Shown here piece after piece: positions 17,360 through 27,033 of a stretch of 64,000 nt of DNA; positions within the stretch are counted from its first letter, which is position 1; each line of letters begins with the position of its first letter. The position numbers and the translations under genes are program-made. The notes beneath the pieces are model-generated. The model had not been told where the DNA came from. It searched no databases and saw only the letters and a program-made list of their open reading frames with translations. Source of the DNA: Paracoccus amoyensis (lineage in GTDB: Bacteria; Pseudomonadota; Alphaproteobacteria; Rhodobacterales; Rhodobacteraceae). Where the stretch lies: NCBI RefSeq assembly GCF_014490725.1, contig NZ_JACOQL010000005.1, positions 186,001 to 250,000 on the forward strand. Direction: 5' to 3'.

Positions 17360-19035
17360 CAACGCTCGGTCAGTTTCAATTCGATCCGGCGGTTCTGTGC
17401 CAGCGCCTCGGCAGAGCGCCCTTCGGCCACCGGGCGGGTATCGCCAAAGCCCGCTGCGGCGACGCGGTTGGCCGGAAAGCCAAGCTCATCGACCATGTAA
17501 CGCACCACGGCCAAGGCGCGTGCCTGACTAAGTTCCCAGTTGTCGCGATAACGCCCGGTCCCGGACAGCGGCGTGCTGTCGGTATGGCCATCGACACGGA
17601 TGATCCAGTCGATCTCGGACGGGATTTCGTCAGCGATGTCAGTCAGCATTTCCACGACGCCCGCAACCTGATCATGGCCCGCATCGGACAGGGTTGCCGC
17701 GCCCGGCGCGAACAGCACCTCTGACTGGAACACGAAACGGTCGCCCACGACCTGAACGCCCTGACGCCCTTGCAGGATCTGTGACAAGCGGCCGAAGAAT
17801 TCGGACCGGTAGCGTGCCAGATCACGGGCTTCTTCCTCGGCCTTGATCCGAGCTTCTTCTTCAAGCGTCAGTCGGCGGTCTTTTTCTTCGGCCGCACGCA
17901 GAAGGGCCGCATTCAACTGCTGCCCCAGGTCCGAGACGCGCAATTCGGCCTGCTGTTGTTCATCACCTGCCGCGTCCAGCAGTGCCTGCAAACTGCCCAG
18001 TTGCGCCGTCAGGGACGACACCTGTTCATTCAGCAGCGCCACCCGCCGTTCGCCATCGCCAGACAGGTTTTCCTGATCGGCCAGTGCCTCTTCCGCCTTG
18101 GCCAGCAAGGCCGCCTGCCGTTCCGCTTCCGACAAATTCCGTGCGGCCTCATCACTGGCATTATCGCGTGCGGCCTGTGCCGCGGCCAGAAGGGTCAGCG
18201 TTTCTTCGGCCCGCTTGCGGCTTTCCTCAAGCGACAGGGTCATGGCGGTCAGTTCGGAATCAGCTTGCTCTAACCGCTTGCGCAACACGGCTGTCGCTTC
18301 GGAATCCGTCAACCGGGCGGTATCGGCTTCCGTCAGTTGCGATTGCAATCGATCCGTTTGCGCTTCTGCGGCTTCATTGCGGCGGCGCAGGTCGGCGATC
18401 AACTGCTCCATTGCCTCGCGCCGTGCTGCAGCAAGACGCGCCTGTTCCTGTTCGGCGCTGATTTCGTGACGGGCAGCGGCGACCGCCAATTCTGCCACGG
18501 ATGCGCGGTTCTGTTCGGCGGCGATACGGGCCGATAGTGTTTGCCGGTCAGTCGCCGCTTGTGCCAGATCGGCTGCCCGGGCGGCCATCAGCGCGGCAAC
18601 CTGCGCCTCAAAATCGGTCAATTGGGTGCGGGCCTGCGAAAGATCGCCCTGGGCGCTTTGAAGCTGCGTGTTCAGGCGAGTGATGCGCGCGGCCCGTTCC
18701 CGCGCCTCTGCTTCGGCAGTCTGGGCGCGGGTGGTTTGCCCATCAACCTGGCTTTGCAGGTCGGTTTCGCGATCCTCGGACGCCCTTAGTGCCTTCCCAA
18801 GCGAGGCGATCTGCTGACCCAGATCCTGCAACTGCCGGTCCTGTTGCGACAATTGCAGCCCTTGATCGGCAATCGTGTCATCCTGCGTATCCAGTTGATC
18901 GCGCAGCACGAACTGCGCGACCATGAAGATCGTCAGAACGAACATCAAAACCATCAACAGCGTGGTCATGGCATCGACATAGCCGGGCCAGATGCTCGAC
19001 GAAAAACGATTTCCCGATCCCCGTGATAACGCCAT
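17359..19035 (-). CDS. MotB/OmpA-like peptidoglycan-anchored stator protein with long coiled coil
   Basis: The protein has 558 residues. The N-terminal segment WPGYVDAMTTLLMVLMFVLTIFMV has an acidic Asp (D21) at the start of the only membrane helix, in the place of the proton-carrying Asp of MotB. A Glu/Gln/Ala-rich coiled coil runs from about residue 50 to 410. The C-terminal OmpA-like domain (VDGHTDSTPL, LSQARALAVVRYM, AGFGDTRPV) should bind peptidoglycan. It is 3 bp downstream of an ExbB/MotA-like gene, so the two form a proton-driven pair. The process driven is unknown; conserved envelope roles are likely. Confidence 0.88.
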   Translation of the reverse strand: MALSRGSGNRFSSSIWPGYVDAMTTLLMVLMFVLTIFMVAQFVLRDQLDTQDDTIADQGLQLSQQDRQLQDLGQQIASLGKALRASEDRETDLQSQVDGQTTRAQTAEAEARERAARITRLNTQLQSAQGDLSQARTQLTDFEAQVAALMAARAADLAQAATDRQTLSARIAAEQNRASVAELAVAAARHEISAEQEQARLAAARREAMEQLIADLRRRNEAAEAQTDRLQSQLTEADTARLTDSEATAVLRKRLEQADSELTAMTLSLEESRKRAEETLTLLAAAQAARDNASDEAARNLSEAERQAALLAKAEEALADQENLSGDGERRVALLNEQVSSLTAQLGSLQALLDAAGDEQQQAELRVSDLGQQLNAALLRAAEEKDRRLTLEEEARIKAEEEARDLARYRSEFFGRLSQILQGRQGVQVVGDRFVFQSEVLFAPGAATLSDAGHDQVAGVVEMLTDIADEIPSEIDWIIRVDGHTDSTPLSGTGRYRDNWELSQARALAVVRYMVDELGFPANRVAAAGFGDTRPVAEGRSAEALAQNRRIELKLTER

Positions 19036-19038
19036 TGC

Positions 19039-20388
19039 TTAAGACCTTCCCCGTCCGACCGGCGTTTCGGGCAGAAGATCATCGCGGAACGGATCGTTGA
19101 ACCGTGCCGCCCGCACGGCGCGCGTCAGCACCAGCAGGTCGGTGCGCAGGTCCGACAACATCTCATCGCGCCCTTTGCCCAGATCGACGGTCAGGCGGTG
19201 CAGGGCATCCTCGACCCCTGAAAGATCAGGCGGCGCGGGACGGGTTCCTGCCTGCTGTCCCAGTGCGATCATGTGGTTCTGCCCTTCGACAAGCCTGTTC
19301 ATCGTGTCGTTAAGCGCCGCGACTTGAGCCAGCGACGCTTCACGCTCTGCCTGGGTTCGCTGAACCATGGCCTCCAACGCTTCGGCCATGATAATGATAC
19401 GCTCATCCGCCAGCGCGGCTGAATCGTCGCGCGCGGCATCGCGTTCGGCGTGGTATTGTTGCAGCCGCACCATCTGTGCGGCCATCTGTTCCAGAAAACC
19501 TGCCATCGCGGCGTGATCCAGATCGCCGCCGGTTTCATCGGCAAGGCTGACACTGGTAAAGCCGGACATCCACTCTTCCAGTTCGCGGTAAAAGCGGTTC
19601 TGCCCATGCGTCACGAACAGCTCTAGCAGACCCACGACCAGCGATCCTGAAAGACCCAGCAATGACGACGAAAACGCCGTCGCCATGCCGCCAAGCTGCG
19701 ATTCCAACCCACCCATCAGCTTTTCAAAGACCTGCACGCCGGTTTCGCCTTCTTCTGGCGTCAAGGCGCGGATGGTTTCGACGATGGCGGGAATGGTGAC
19801 GGCCAGACCGTAGAACGTCCCCAGAAGGCCAAGAAAAATCAGCAGGTTGGTCAGATATCTTGTGATGTCGCGAAGCTCATCTATCCGCTGCGCGACGGAA
19901 TCCAGGATCGAGCGTGCTGACCCGGTCGAGATTGACCCGCCAACCGGCCCACGCGACCCCAGCATGGCCGCCAGAGGGGCCAGCAGGCGAGGCGCGGCAT
20001 TTCCATCATCCACCTGCGATCGTGGCGAAACGCCACGCTCGATGGCATTTTTCCGATGGGACGCGAAATGTTCGATCCAGCTGACCGAACGGACCAACTG
20101 TGCAACCTGCCAGAAACAGGTCAACACACCGGCGGCAAACACCGCCACGATCAGACCATTCAGCCAGCGGTTCGCCATGAAGATCGGCAGGATGCGCCCA
20201 TAGGCGATCGAGACGCCAATCAACACCATGGCCAACAGCGTCAGCATCATCACGATCTGTCTGACCGGCTGCGAGAAATGCGGCTGCGCGGTCAGTGCTG
20301 TCGGGGGGCGGCTTGCGGTGATGCGTCGTGTTTTTGCCGTGACTGACGGGCGATCACCCGGATCTTGACTGCTGGTTGGATCGGTCAA
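19039..20388 (-). CDS. MotA/TolQ/ExbB-type proton channel protein
   Basis: The protein has 449 residues. Two N-terminal membrane helices (about 45-100) are followed by a cytoplasmic part and two more helices with the family signature LLIFLGLLGTFYGLAVTIPAI and GGMATAFSSSLLGLSGSLVVGLLELF. A C-terminal cytoplasmic helical tail covers about residues 290-430. This is the membrane partner of the MotB/OmpA-like protein encoded immediately downstream. No tolR, tolA or flagellar genes are adjacent, so it is neither the Tol system nor an obvious flagellar stator. Confidence 0.88.
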   Translation of the reverse strand: MTDPTSSQDPGDRPSVTAKTRRITASRPPTALTAQPHFSQPVRQIVMMLTLLAMVLIGVSIAYGRILPIFMANRWLNGLIVAVFAAGVLTCFWQVAQLVRSVSWIEHFASHRKNAIERGVSPRSQVDDGNAAPRLLAPLAAMLGSRGPVGGSISTGSARSILDSVAQRIDELRDITRYLTNLLIFLGLLGTFYGLAVTIPAIVETIRALTPEEGETGVQVFEKLMGGLESQLGGMATAFSSSLLGLSGSLVVGLLELFVTHGQNRFYRELEEWMSGFTSVSLADETGGDLDHAAMAGFLEQMAAQMVRLQQYHAERDAARDDSAALADERIIIMAEALEAMVQRTQAEREASLAQVAALNDTMNRLVEGQNHMIALGQQAGTRPAPPDLSGVEDALHRLTVDLGKGRDEMLSDLRTDLLVLTRAVRAARFNDPFRDDLLPETPVGRGRS

Positions 20389-20467
20389 CTGCTTCGGTCC
20401 CTCTGCCCATCAGGTCTTTTGCGGGCAGAATAGGTGCCAGAAGATCACTTGCCAAGTAACCGAAAGG

Positions 20468-21028
20468 TTAGTCTGCTTGCGGCGCGTTCAAAGCGTCAAG
20501 AAGTCTGCGAACTTCCAATGAAAGCTGATCCATGCCGCTGTCTGCCAGCCCGATTTCGGTCAGATGTTTTGCCGTGTTGAACAGATAGTCAGCATTCGGT
20601 CCGCGTCTGCCCTGCGCCGTTGCGATGATGCGCGCTTGGTCTGCGATGCTGAGATTGCACGCATAATGGTCATGGTCTTTGCGCATGGTATAGGTCAGGG
20701 CTTCAACCTTGCGGCCGTCTTCCAGCGCCAAGGTGACGACTGTTTCGATATATGCCTCGGTCGACATTTCGCGGGCATGCAAATAGGCCATGACCTCATC
20801 GTGTTCGTCCGGGGCGATGCGCATGGCCAGACCGCTGCAGTCAGCATCGCCGTTCTGGTCCAGCCCAAGGACAAGCCCGGGTGTGGTTTCTGTCCCACGG
20901 TAATAGGTCGAGCGAAGGCAGAAGCTGCGGGCATATCCGTGCAGCCGGGCCTTGACCGTTTCCGCCGGTTGAAACCCGGGATCCCACATCAGGGAACCGT
21001 AACCAAAGACCCAGTGAACCGTGTGCAT
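20468..21028 (-). CDS. Gamma-glutamylcyclotransferase (ChaC-like)
   Basis: This enzyme family cleaves glutathione or gamma-glutamyl peptides to 5-oxoproline. The protein has 186 residues with the substrate-binding YGSLMW motif (GYGSLMWDPGF, about residues 9-19), followed by ARLHGYARSFCL and the RGTETTPGLVLGL loop typical of ChaC proteins. The ATG at 21028 is chosen over a TTG at 21037 for spacing from AAAGGG. It stands between the ExbB-like gene and tyrA, on the same strand. Confidence 0.9.
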   Translation of the reverse strand: MHTVHWVFGYGSLMWDPGFQPAETVKARLHGYARSFCLRSTYYRGTETTPGLVLGLDQNGDADCSGLAMRIAPDEHDEVMAYLHAREMSTEAYIETVVTLALEDGRKVEALTYTMRKDHDHYACNLSIADQARIIATAQGRRGPNADYLFNTAKHLTEIGLADSGMDQLSLEVRRLLDALNAPQAD

Positions 21029-21120
21029 TCTGAGCAAACCCTTTCTTCTGCAGAAGTTAGGGCAGGATCGTGGGGGATGAAAGTGCCCCGCGATGCCTGG
21101 CCGCCATAAGGGTCAGGCCG

Positions 21121-22050
21121 TCAGGGTTTTGTGGCACCTTCGGAGACGCGCCCGAAATCGGGGGCGTTGGTATCCTGTCCCGCCTCGATGATGCCACGGC
21201 GAATGGCGCGGGTGCGGGTGAAATAATCGTGCAATTGCTGACCATCGCCCATGCGGATGGCGCGCTGCAGCATGAACAGTTCCTCGGTAAAGCGGCCAAG
21301 GATGTCCAGCGTCGCTTCCTTGTTGTGCAGGAATACATCGCGCCACATGGTCGGGTCGCTGGCCGCGATCCGGGTGAAGTCGCGAAAACCGGCGGCGGAA
21401 TACTGGATCACTTCCTCATCTGTCACGCGGCGCAAGTGATCGGCCACGCCGACCATCGTATAGGCGATCAGGTGCGGGGCGTGACTGGTCACGGCCAGAA
21501 CCAGATCGTGATGGGCAGGCTCCATCCGGTCGGTCTTGGCGCCCATGGCAAGAATCAGATCCGTCAACCGCTGCACTGCCAGTTCGTCCGAGCCGGGCAA
21601 CGGCGTCAGCAGCCACCAGCGGTTGCGGAACAGCGTTGCAAAGCCGGATGTCGGGCCGGAATGTTCGGTGCCCGCAAGCGGGTGTCCGGGGATGAAATGC
21701 ACGCCGTCGGGAATATGGGGCGCGACGGCCTCGATCACGGATTGCTTGACGGACCCCACATCTGTCACCGTTGCGCCCGGTTTCAGAAATGGGGCGATTT
21801 CGGCGGCAACCTGGCCCATGGCGCCCACAGGCACGGCCAGAACGACCAGATCGGTGTCTTTGACGGCATCGGTGACATCATCATAAACGACATCGCACAA
21901 ACCAATGTCACGTGCGGTCTGCCGCGTTTCCGCGCTGCGGGCATAGCCGACGATCTCTCCCGCCAGGCCGTTTTGGCGCATGGCATGCGCCATCGACCCC
22001 GCGATCAGGCCCAGCCCGATCAGGGCCACGCGATCATAGATCACGCTCAT
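21121..22050 (-). CDS. tyrA: Prephenate/arogenate dehydrogenase family protein
   Basis: This enzyme oxidatively decarboxylates prephenate or arogenate on the route to tyrosine. The 309-residue protein has a Rossmann nucleotide loop near the N-terminus (VALIGLGLIAGSMAHAM, residues 8-24), FIPGHPLAGTEHSGP with the conserved catalytic His, and SHAPHLIAY. No chorismate mutase or ACT domain is fused. Cofactor and substrate preference cannot be read safely. Its ATG overlaps the hisC stop by 4 bases, a linkage common in Rhodobacteraceae. Confidence 0.95.
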   Translation of the reverse strand: MSVIYDRVALIGLGLIAGSMAHAMRQNGLAGEIVGYARSAETRQTARDIGLCDVVYDDVTDAVKDTDLVVLAVPVGAMGQVAAEIAPFLKPGATVTDVGSVKQSVIEAVAPHIPDGVHFIPGHPLAGTEHSGPTSGFATLFRNRWWLLTPLPGSDELAVQRLTDLILAMGAKTDRMEPAHHDLVLAVTSHAPHLIAYTMVGVADHLRRVTDEEVIQYSAAGFRDFTRIAASDPTMWRDVFLHNKEATLDILGRFTEELFMLQRAIRMGDGQQLHDYFTRTRAIRRGIIEAGQDTNAPDFGRVSEGATKP

Positions 22051-23138
22051 TGCGATCTCCGGTCCTGCATGAAGCGGCCAAGGCAGTCCAGAACGCGGCT
22101 GACGCCATCTTCATCGCCGACGGTGATCCGTAGCGCCGCCGGAAAGCCATAGCCGGTGACGCGCCGCACCAGAATACCTTCGGCACGCAAGGCGGCATCG
22201 GCGGCAGCGGCCTCATCCGCGTCGGCGAACCGCGCCAGCACGAAGTTGGCGAAACTTTCGTCGCAGGCAATGCCCATCTGGATCAGGGAATTGCGTAACC
22301 GGTCGCGCAGTTGCGCGTTCAACGTGGCGCAATGTTCGGTGAATGCGATGTCGCGGATCGCGGCCGAGGCGGCGGCGATCTGCGCGTTCGACAGGTTGAA
22401 CGGCTGACGCAGGCGATTCAGCACGTCGATAACCTCGCGCTGCGCATAGCCCCAGCCAATGCGCAATCCGCCCAGCCCGTGGATCTTGGAAAACGTCCGG
22501 GTCATCACGACATTCGGATATTGATCGACCAGCGATTTGCCGCCATCGAAGCCCGCTGCAAATTCGGTATAGGCGCCATCATGGACCAGCACGACACGTG
22601 CGGGCAGCCCGCTGGCCAACCGCTGCAACTCATCGCTCGACAACATGGTGCCGGTTGGATTGGCGGGGTTGGCGATAAAGACCACGCGCGTCCGGCCCGT
22701 CACCGCAGCCAGAATGGCATCGACATCAATCCGCCGATCCTTTTCGGCGACGGTGACGGGCACCGCGCCAACCATATGGGCAAGGATCGGATACATGGAA
22801 AAACCATGCTCGGTCGTGATGATCTCGTCGCCCTGACCGGCATAGGCATAGGTCACGAATTGCAAAATCTCATCCGAGCCTACGCCGCAAATGATGCGGT
22901 CGGCGTCAAGGTCATGCACATCCGCGATGGCCCGACGCAGTTCTGCATGATCGGTCGAGGGATAGCGGTGCAAATGACCCGCCGCTTCGGCAAAGGCCCT
23001 GGCAGCAAGGGGGCTGCATCCCAGGGGATTTTCATTCGACGATAGCTTCAAGACGTCATCATGACCCGCCAGCTTGCTTTCGCCGCTGACGTAAAGGTCA
23101 ATTTCCATGATGCCGGGCTTTGGGGTGATCCGTGTCAT
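22047..23138 (-). CDS. hisC: Histidinol-phosphate aminotransferase
   Basis: This is a class II PLP aminotransferase of 363 residues, acting in histidine synthesis and, in some Rhodobacteraceae, also on aromatic 2-oxo acids. Motifs seen: SSNENPLG (33-40), IANPANPTG (155-163), the PLP lysine K218 in RTFSKIHGLGGLRIG. The ATG at 23138 is preceded by AAAGGAATG. Being coupled to tyrA fits a double role in histidine and tyrosine/phenylalanine synthesis; this is inference. Confidence 0.95.
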   Translation of the reverse strand: MTRITPKPGIMEIDLYVSGESKLAGHDDVLKLSSNENPLGCSPLAARAFAEAAGHLHRYPSTDHAELRRAIADVHDLDADRIICGVGSDEILQFVTYAYAGQGDEIITTEHGFSMYPILAHMVGAVPVTVAEKDRRIDVDAILAAVTGRTRVVFIANPANPTGTMLSSDELQRLASGLPARVVLVHDGAYTEFAAGFDGGKSLVDQYPNVVMTRTFSKIHGLGGLRIGWGYAQREVIDVLNRLRQPFNLSNAQIAAASAAIRDIAFTEHCATLNAQLRDRLRNSLIQMGIACDESFANFVLARFADADEAAAADAALRAEGILVRRVTGYGFPAALRITVGDEDGVSRVLDCLGRFMQDRRSQ

Positions 23139-23192
23139 GCGCCATTCCTTTGTTGGCGCTGGTTTATTCCGCTGGGGCAAGCATGGAAAGGG

Positions 23193-24230
23193 TCAAACGA
23201 TGCCTTGCTGGGCAGGCTGCCATTTGAAGCGCGCCAGAATGGCCCCGTGATCGGTGGTGCCGGTGTCCTTGTGGTCGTCCCAGTTCAGGTGATCGTTCAG
23301 CACCAGCATATCGTCAAAGCGCCACAGCCTGCGGCGTGAATTGTCATAGAACTGTTCGCTGACAAGGATGTGGTCCAGGCTTTCCCGCTCATCCTGAAAG
23401 ACGTGGGTGTAATACACGTCGCGGGTGGATCGGTATTCCTGCAACACCTGCGCGGTATACAGCGCGTTATCGCCCCCGCCCGTGGCCAGCGTGGTCAGAT
23501 AGCGCGGCTGTTCGGTCAGGATGTTCAGCGTGTTCGAGTCCTTGCCGTCGTTCATATCGCCAATCAGCACGACGGGGGTTTCGCTGCGCTTGAGGATCTT
23601 GGTCACCATGATGCGCAACGCCGTGGCCTCGGCCGTGCGGCGGATGGTGGACAGGGCGTAGCCCATGGCCGTGCGGTGGTCGGAATGGGTGGCGGCGCTA
23701 TACCACGCCCGCTCGGTCCAGATCTGGGTCGGACGGCGCGATTTGAAATGGCAGACAAAGGCGTGGATGACCGGCGTCCGGGGATCAGGTTGCAATTGCA
23801 CATGCAGGACCGGACGCGAAAAACTGTTCAGCGACACGCTGATATCGGCCTGCTGGGGATCGTCACCCGTTGATCGCAGCTCCAGTTCGGGGGGGAACTC
23901 GACGATCCACTCCGGTTCCCCTACCAGCATCTCACGACGGATCGCACCTGCGCAGGTGATCGAGGTTCCCGCATGTCCGGGCGGTGACAGCAGCAGATGG
24001 CTTTCTTCCATCCCCGCCGCATCCATCGCCTGCTGCAATGCCTCGGGCGCCCATAATTCCTGAAAGCCGAACAGATCTGCGTTCAGGCGCGACAGGATGC
24101 CAGCGGTAAATCCGATCTTGCGGTCATAAACCTCGGGCGGCCAGCCATCGCTGTCAGTATAAACCGGTCGGCCGGGCAGTTGCAGGTTCAGCAGATTGAC
24201 GGACCCGAATGAGATATCGCGCATGGCCAT
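23193..24230 (-). CDS. Endonuclease/exonuclease/phosphatase family protein
   Basis: About 345 residues in the EEP (DNase I-like) superfamily. Visible motifs are VNLLNL with the Asn ligand, FQELW with the Mg-binding Glu, CHFKSRRPT, IGDMND (the D-x-N pair), and the terminal TDHGAI with the catalytic Asp/His. Such enzymes hydrolyse phosphodiesters in nucleic acids, lipids or small molecules; the substrate is not evident. Two close ATGs (24230, 24224) are possible starts; AAGGACA lies upstream. It faces rpsD across about 140 bp. Confidence 0.88.
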   Translation of the reverse strand: MAMRDISFGSVNLLNLQLPGRPVYTDSDGWPPEVYDRKIGFTAGILSRLNADLFGFQELWAPEALQQAMDAAGMEESHLLLSPPGHAGTSITCAGAIRREMLVGEPEWIVEFPPELELRSTGDDPQQADISVSLNSFSRPVLHVQLQPDPRTPVIHAFVCHFKSRRPTQIWTERAWYSAATHSDHRTAMGYALSTIRRTAEATALRIMVTKILKRSETPVVLIGDMNDGKDSNTLNILTEQPRYLTTLATGGGDNALYTAQVLQEYRSTRDVYYTHVFQDERESLDHILVSEQFYDNSRRRLWRFDDMLVLNDHLNWDDHKDTGTTDHGAILARFKWQPAQQGIV

Positions 24231-24322
24231 ACTGTCCTTTGACAAGGGTGGCTGACAAGGGGGGCGTCAGATTTATTGTCAGTCAGCGGGCCGCGCGGCG
24301 CAAGGGATTTGAACGCCCAAAT

Positions 24323-24353
24323 GCAAAAGGCCGCCCCAAGGGACGGCCTTTGC
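24323..24353 (-). terminator. Terminator of rpsD
   Basis: A hairpin with arms GCAAAAGGCCG (24323-24333) and CGGCCTTTGC (24344-24353) lies 18 bp past the rpsD stop. On the minus strand it reads GCAAAGGCCG, loop, CGGCCTTTTGC, giving a short T-run. Confidence 0.75.
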
Positions 24354-24370
24354 GGAATATTCGGCGAAGA

Positions 24371-24991
24371 TCAGTTCTTCGCGTAGAATTCGACAACCAG
24401 GTTCGGTTCCATCACGACCGGGTAGGGCACATCGCCCAAGGTCGGGGTGCGAACGAAAGTCGCGGTCATTTTGTTGTGGTCAACTTCCAGATAATCCGGC
24501 ACGTCGCGCTCGGTCAGGGCGACCGATTCCAGAACGATGGCCAGCTGACGCGAACGCTCGCGGATCGAGATGACATCGCCTTCCTTGACGCGGTAAGATG
24601 CGATGTTCACGCGCTTGCCGTTCACTTCGACATGGCCGTGGTTCACGAACTGACGGGCTGCGAAGATGGTCGGAACGAACTTGGCGCGGTAAACAACGGC
24701 GTCCAGACGGCGCTCCAGCAGACCCACCAGGTTTTCACCGGTATCACCTTTGACACGCTCGGCTTCGGCGTAGATGCGGCGGAACTGTTTTTCGGTCAGG
24801 TCGCCGTAGTAGCCTTTCAGCTTCTGCTTGGCGCGCAACTGGGTGCCGAAGTCCGACAGCTTGCCCTTGCGGCGCTGGCCGTGCTGGCCGGGGCCGTATT
24901 CGCGGCGGTTTACCGGGGATTTGGCGCGGCCCCAGATGTTTTCGCCCATGCGGCGGTCGATTTTGTACTTGGCAGACGTGCGTTTGGTCAC
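24371..24991 (-). CDS. rpsD: 30S ribosomal protein S4
   Basis: The 206-residue protein has the usual S4 layout: a basic N-terminus ([33 protein letters not shown]), then the S4 RNA-binding domain at about residues 95-155 ([38 protein letters not shown] split across it). S4 nucleates 16S rRNA assembly and often controls its own operon. Here it stands alone, as is usual in Rhodobacteraceae. It has its own terminator. Confidence 0.99.
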   Translation of the reverse strand: MTKRTSAKYKIDRRMGENIWGRAKSPVNRREYGPGQHGQRRKGKLSDFGTQLRAKQKLKGYYGDLTEKQFRRIYAEAERVKGDTGENLVGLLERRLDAVVYRAKFVPTIFAARQFVNHGHVEVNGKRVNIASYRVKEGDVISIRERSRQLAIVLESVALTERDVPDYLEVDHNKMTATFVRTPTLGDVPYPVVMEPNLVVEFYAKN

Positions 24992-25131
24992 GGCTGATCT
25001 CCTTCTAAAAATTGTCGAAGGGCGTTGTCCTTTGGCTTGCGCCTGACAGGGTTCCCATTGCTGGGGCCACCAACACCAATGAAGTGCGCGCTTATAGACG
25101 GGATGATCTGGGTGTCAAGCGCATTCGGCCC

Positions 25132-26340
25132 TTAGTCCCGCAGATAGCGCATCAGAAACCATGCCAGCGCCGAACAGCACAGCGTTGCGGTAACTACCGG
25201 CAAGGCCGTTCCGTTGTAAAGTTGGCCAACCGGCATGGCGATTGTCATGGCCAGAACCGTCGAAATGGCAGAGACAAGCGAGGCTGTCATGCCGGCATGT
25301 TTGCCCATGTTTTGCAGCGCCAGCGCGTTCAGATTGCCAAAGGTCACACCTGCCATGAAAAAGACGCTGACTGCCCAGATGAAGAAGACCGGGAACTTCA
25401 GCGCATCCGGCAGAATCCCGGTCAGCATCAGGACCAGGACGACCGATGACACGCAGGTCTGCATGATATAGGCCCATTTCGCGATCCTCCGCATGCCGAA
25501 ACGCATGACGAATGTCGCATTCAGCAGCGTGCCAGCGCCCGACAGCAGGGCCATCAGCGCGAACCATGCGGGGAAACTGTCACCTTTGCCATAAGCCTCA
25601 CCAAACAATTGCTGGGCCGAGGACAGAAGCGCGAACATCTGACCAAAACCAAGGGCGAGGATCAGGGTGCACATGATGACCTGCCTATCACGCAGCACCT
25701 CTTTCGCGGCGCTCACCAAGGGGCGCAGGCGCAGCGGGCTGCGCCTTTCGGGCGGCAGGGTCTCGGCCTGCCGGATATTGAGCCAGGCAGAGCCCGCGAT
25801 GGCAAACAGTACGAATGCCATGAACACACCATGCCAGCCTGACAAGGCGATGATGCCGGATCCGATAAGCGGCGCCATGGCCGGCACGATGATGAAAACC
25901 ATCATGACGAAGCTGGTGATCCGCGCCATTTCCCGGCCCGCATAAAGGTCACGCACAAGTGCAAGTGACGCGATGCGAGGGCCAGCAGCGCCAAGGCCCT
26001 GAATGAACCGCGCGATCAGCAGAAATTCCAACGAATCCGCAAATATGGTCGAGGCTGCGGCCAGTCCAAAAATGATGAAGCCGATTGTGATGGTCGGTTT
26101 GCGTCCGATGGCGTCAGAAATCGGCCCGGCAAACAGGGTGCCCACGCCCAAGCCGGATACAAAAGCGGTCAGGATCAGCTGTGCCCGGTTGACGTTATCC
26201 GGGCTCATCCTTGCCGCGATCTCTGGCAACGCCGGTAGCATTGCATCAATCGAAAACGCGACCGAGGCAGACAAAAATGCCAGCAGCGCGATGAATTCAG
26301 GTAACGGCAGCCGTCGCTGCGTTGTCGAAGTTGCGTTCAT
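25132..26340 (-). CDS. MFS multidrug exporter, Bcr/CflA type (second copy in window)
   Basis: The protein has 402 residues with 12 predicted membrane helices. The Bcr/CflA start SIDAMLPALPEIAARM and the MFS loop DAIGRKPTITIGF are clear. It is related to, but clearly different from, the exporter at 7259-8455. It follows the DsbA/FrnE-like gene by 66 bp on the same strand and may be read through from it. The substrate is unknown. Confidence 0.92.
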   Translation of the reverse strand: MNATSTTQRRLPLPEFIALLAFLSASVAFSIDAMLPALPEIAARMSPDNVNRAQLILTAFVSGLGVGTLFAGPISDAIGRKPTITIGFIIFGLAAASTIFADSLEFLLIARFIQGLGAAGPRIASLALVRDLYAGREMARITSFVMMVFIIVPAMAPLIGSGIIALSGWHGVFMAFVLFAIAGSAWLNIRQAETLPPERRSPLRLRPLVSAAKEVLRDRQVIMCTLILALGFGQMFALLSSAQQLFGEAYGKGDSFPAWFALMALLSGAGTLLNATFVMRFGMRRIAKWAYIMQTCVSSVVLVLMLTGILPDALKFPVFFIWAVSVFFMAGVTFGNLNALALQNMGKHAGMTASLVSAISTVLAMTIAMPVGQLYNGTALPVVTATLCCSALAWFLMRYLRD

Positions 26341-26406
26341 GGGGGCACCTATCGGTTATCCGATGCCCTTAGGCCAAACTTGCACTCTATGCAAGAAGAA
26401 GGCGAT

Positions 26407-27033
26407 CTATCCTTTGGTGTCGCCTGACAATTCGTCGATAACGCTTTGCCACAGCATGGCCGGCTGCGCGCCGGTGACCACATGCTGATCCCCCACGATA
26501 AACGTAGGAACCGAGTGGATGCCCCGTTCGCGTGCATGCCTTTCACGACGTAGAATTTCGTCACGGTCGGCATCGCTTGCCAGCAGTTTTCGAACCATGT
26601 CGCCATCCATATCCTCGGCTTGCGCGATCTTGACCAGTTCAGCCGGGTCACTGATGTCGCGGGCCTCTTGCCAATGGGCACGCATCAGACCGGACATCAC
26701 ACGGCTTTGCACGCCTTCCAGTCCTGCCCAATACGTCAGGCGATGGGCGTCGGTGGTATCGGGCTCTCGCGGCGACGGGTTCAGTTCAAGGCCCAGCGTT
26801 GCCGCGCGTTCTGCGACGGCACGGGATGCCTCTTCCGCCTTTGGGCCAAGTTTGGAGTGCAGATAGTCAATCCTGTCCATACCACCGGGTGGCATTTCCG
26901 GATTCAGCCGGAACGGGTGCCAGGTGATCTCGAACGGATGGTTCGGGCGGGTTTCCAACGCACGATCCAATTCAACCTTGCCGATAAGGCACCAGGGACA
27001 AACCGGATCGGCAAAAATATCCAGACGGGTCAT
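26407..27033 (-). CDS. DsbA family oxidoreductase (FrnE-like)
   Basis: A cytoplasmic thioredoxin-fold oxidoreductase of 208 residues with the active site CPWC at residues 12-15 (ADPVCPWCLIGK) and the cis-Pro loop GIHSVPTFIVG. There is no signal peptide, and the long helical insertion is typical of FrnE / 2-hydroxychromene-2-carboxylate isomerase relatives. Its ATG overlaps the stop of the upstream acyl-CoA synthetase-like gene by 4 bases, so the two are co-translated. The redox substrate is unknown. Confidence 0.92.
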   Translation of the reverse strand: MTRLDIFADPVCPWCLIGKVELDRALETRPNHPFEITWHPFRLNPEMPPGGMDRIDYLHSKLGPKAEEASRAVAERAATLGLELNPSPREPDTTDAHRLTYWAGLEGVQSRVMSGLMRAHWQEARDISDPAELVKIAQAEDMDGDMVRKLLASDADRDEILRRERHARERGIHSVPTFIVGDQHVVTGAQPAMLWQSVIDELSGDTKG

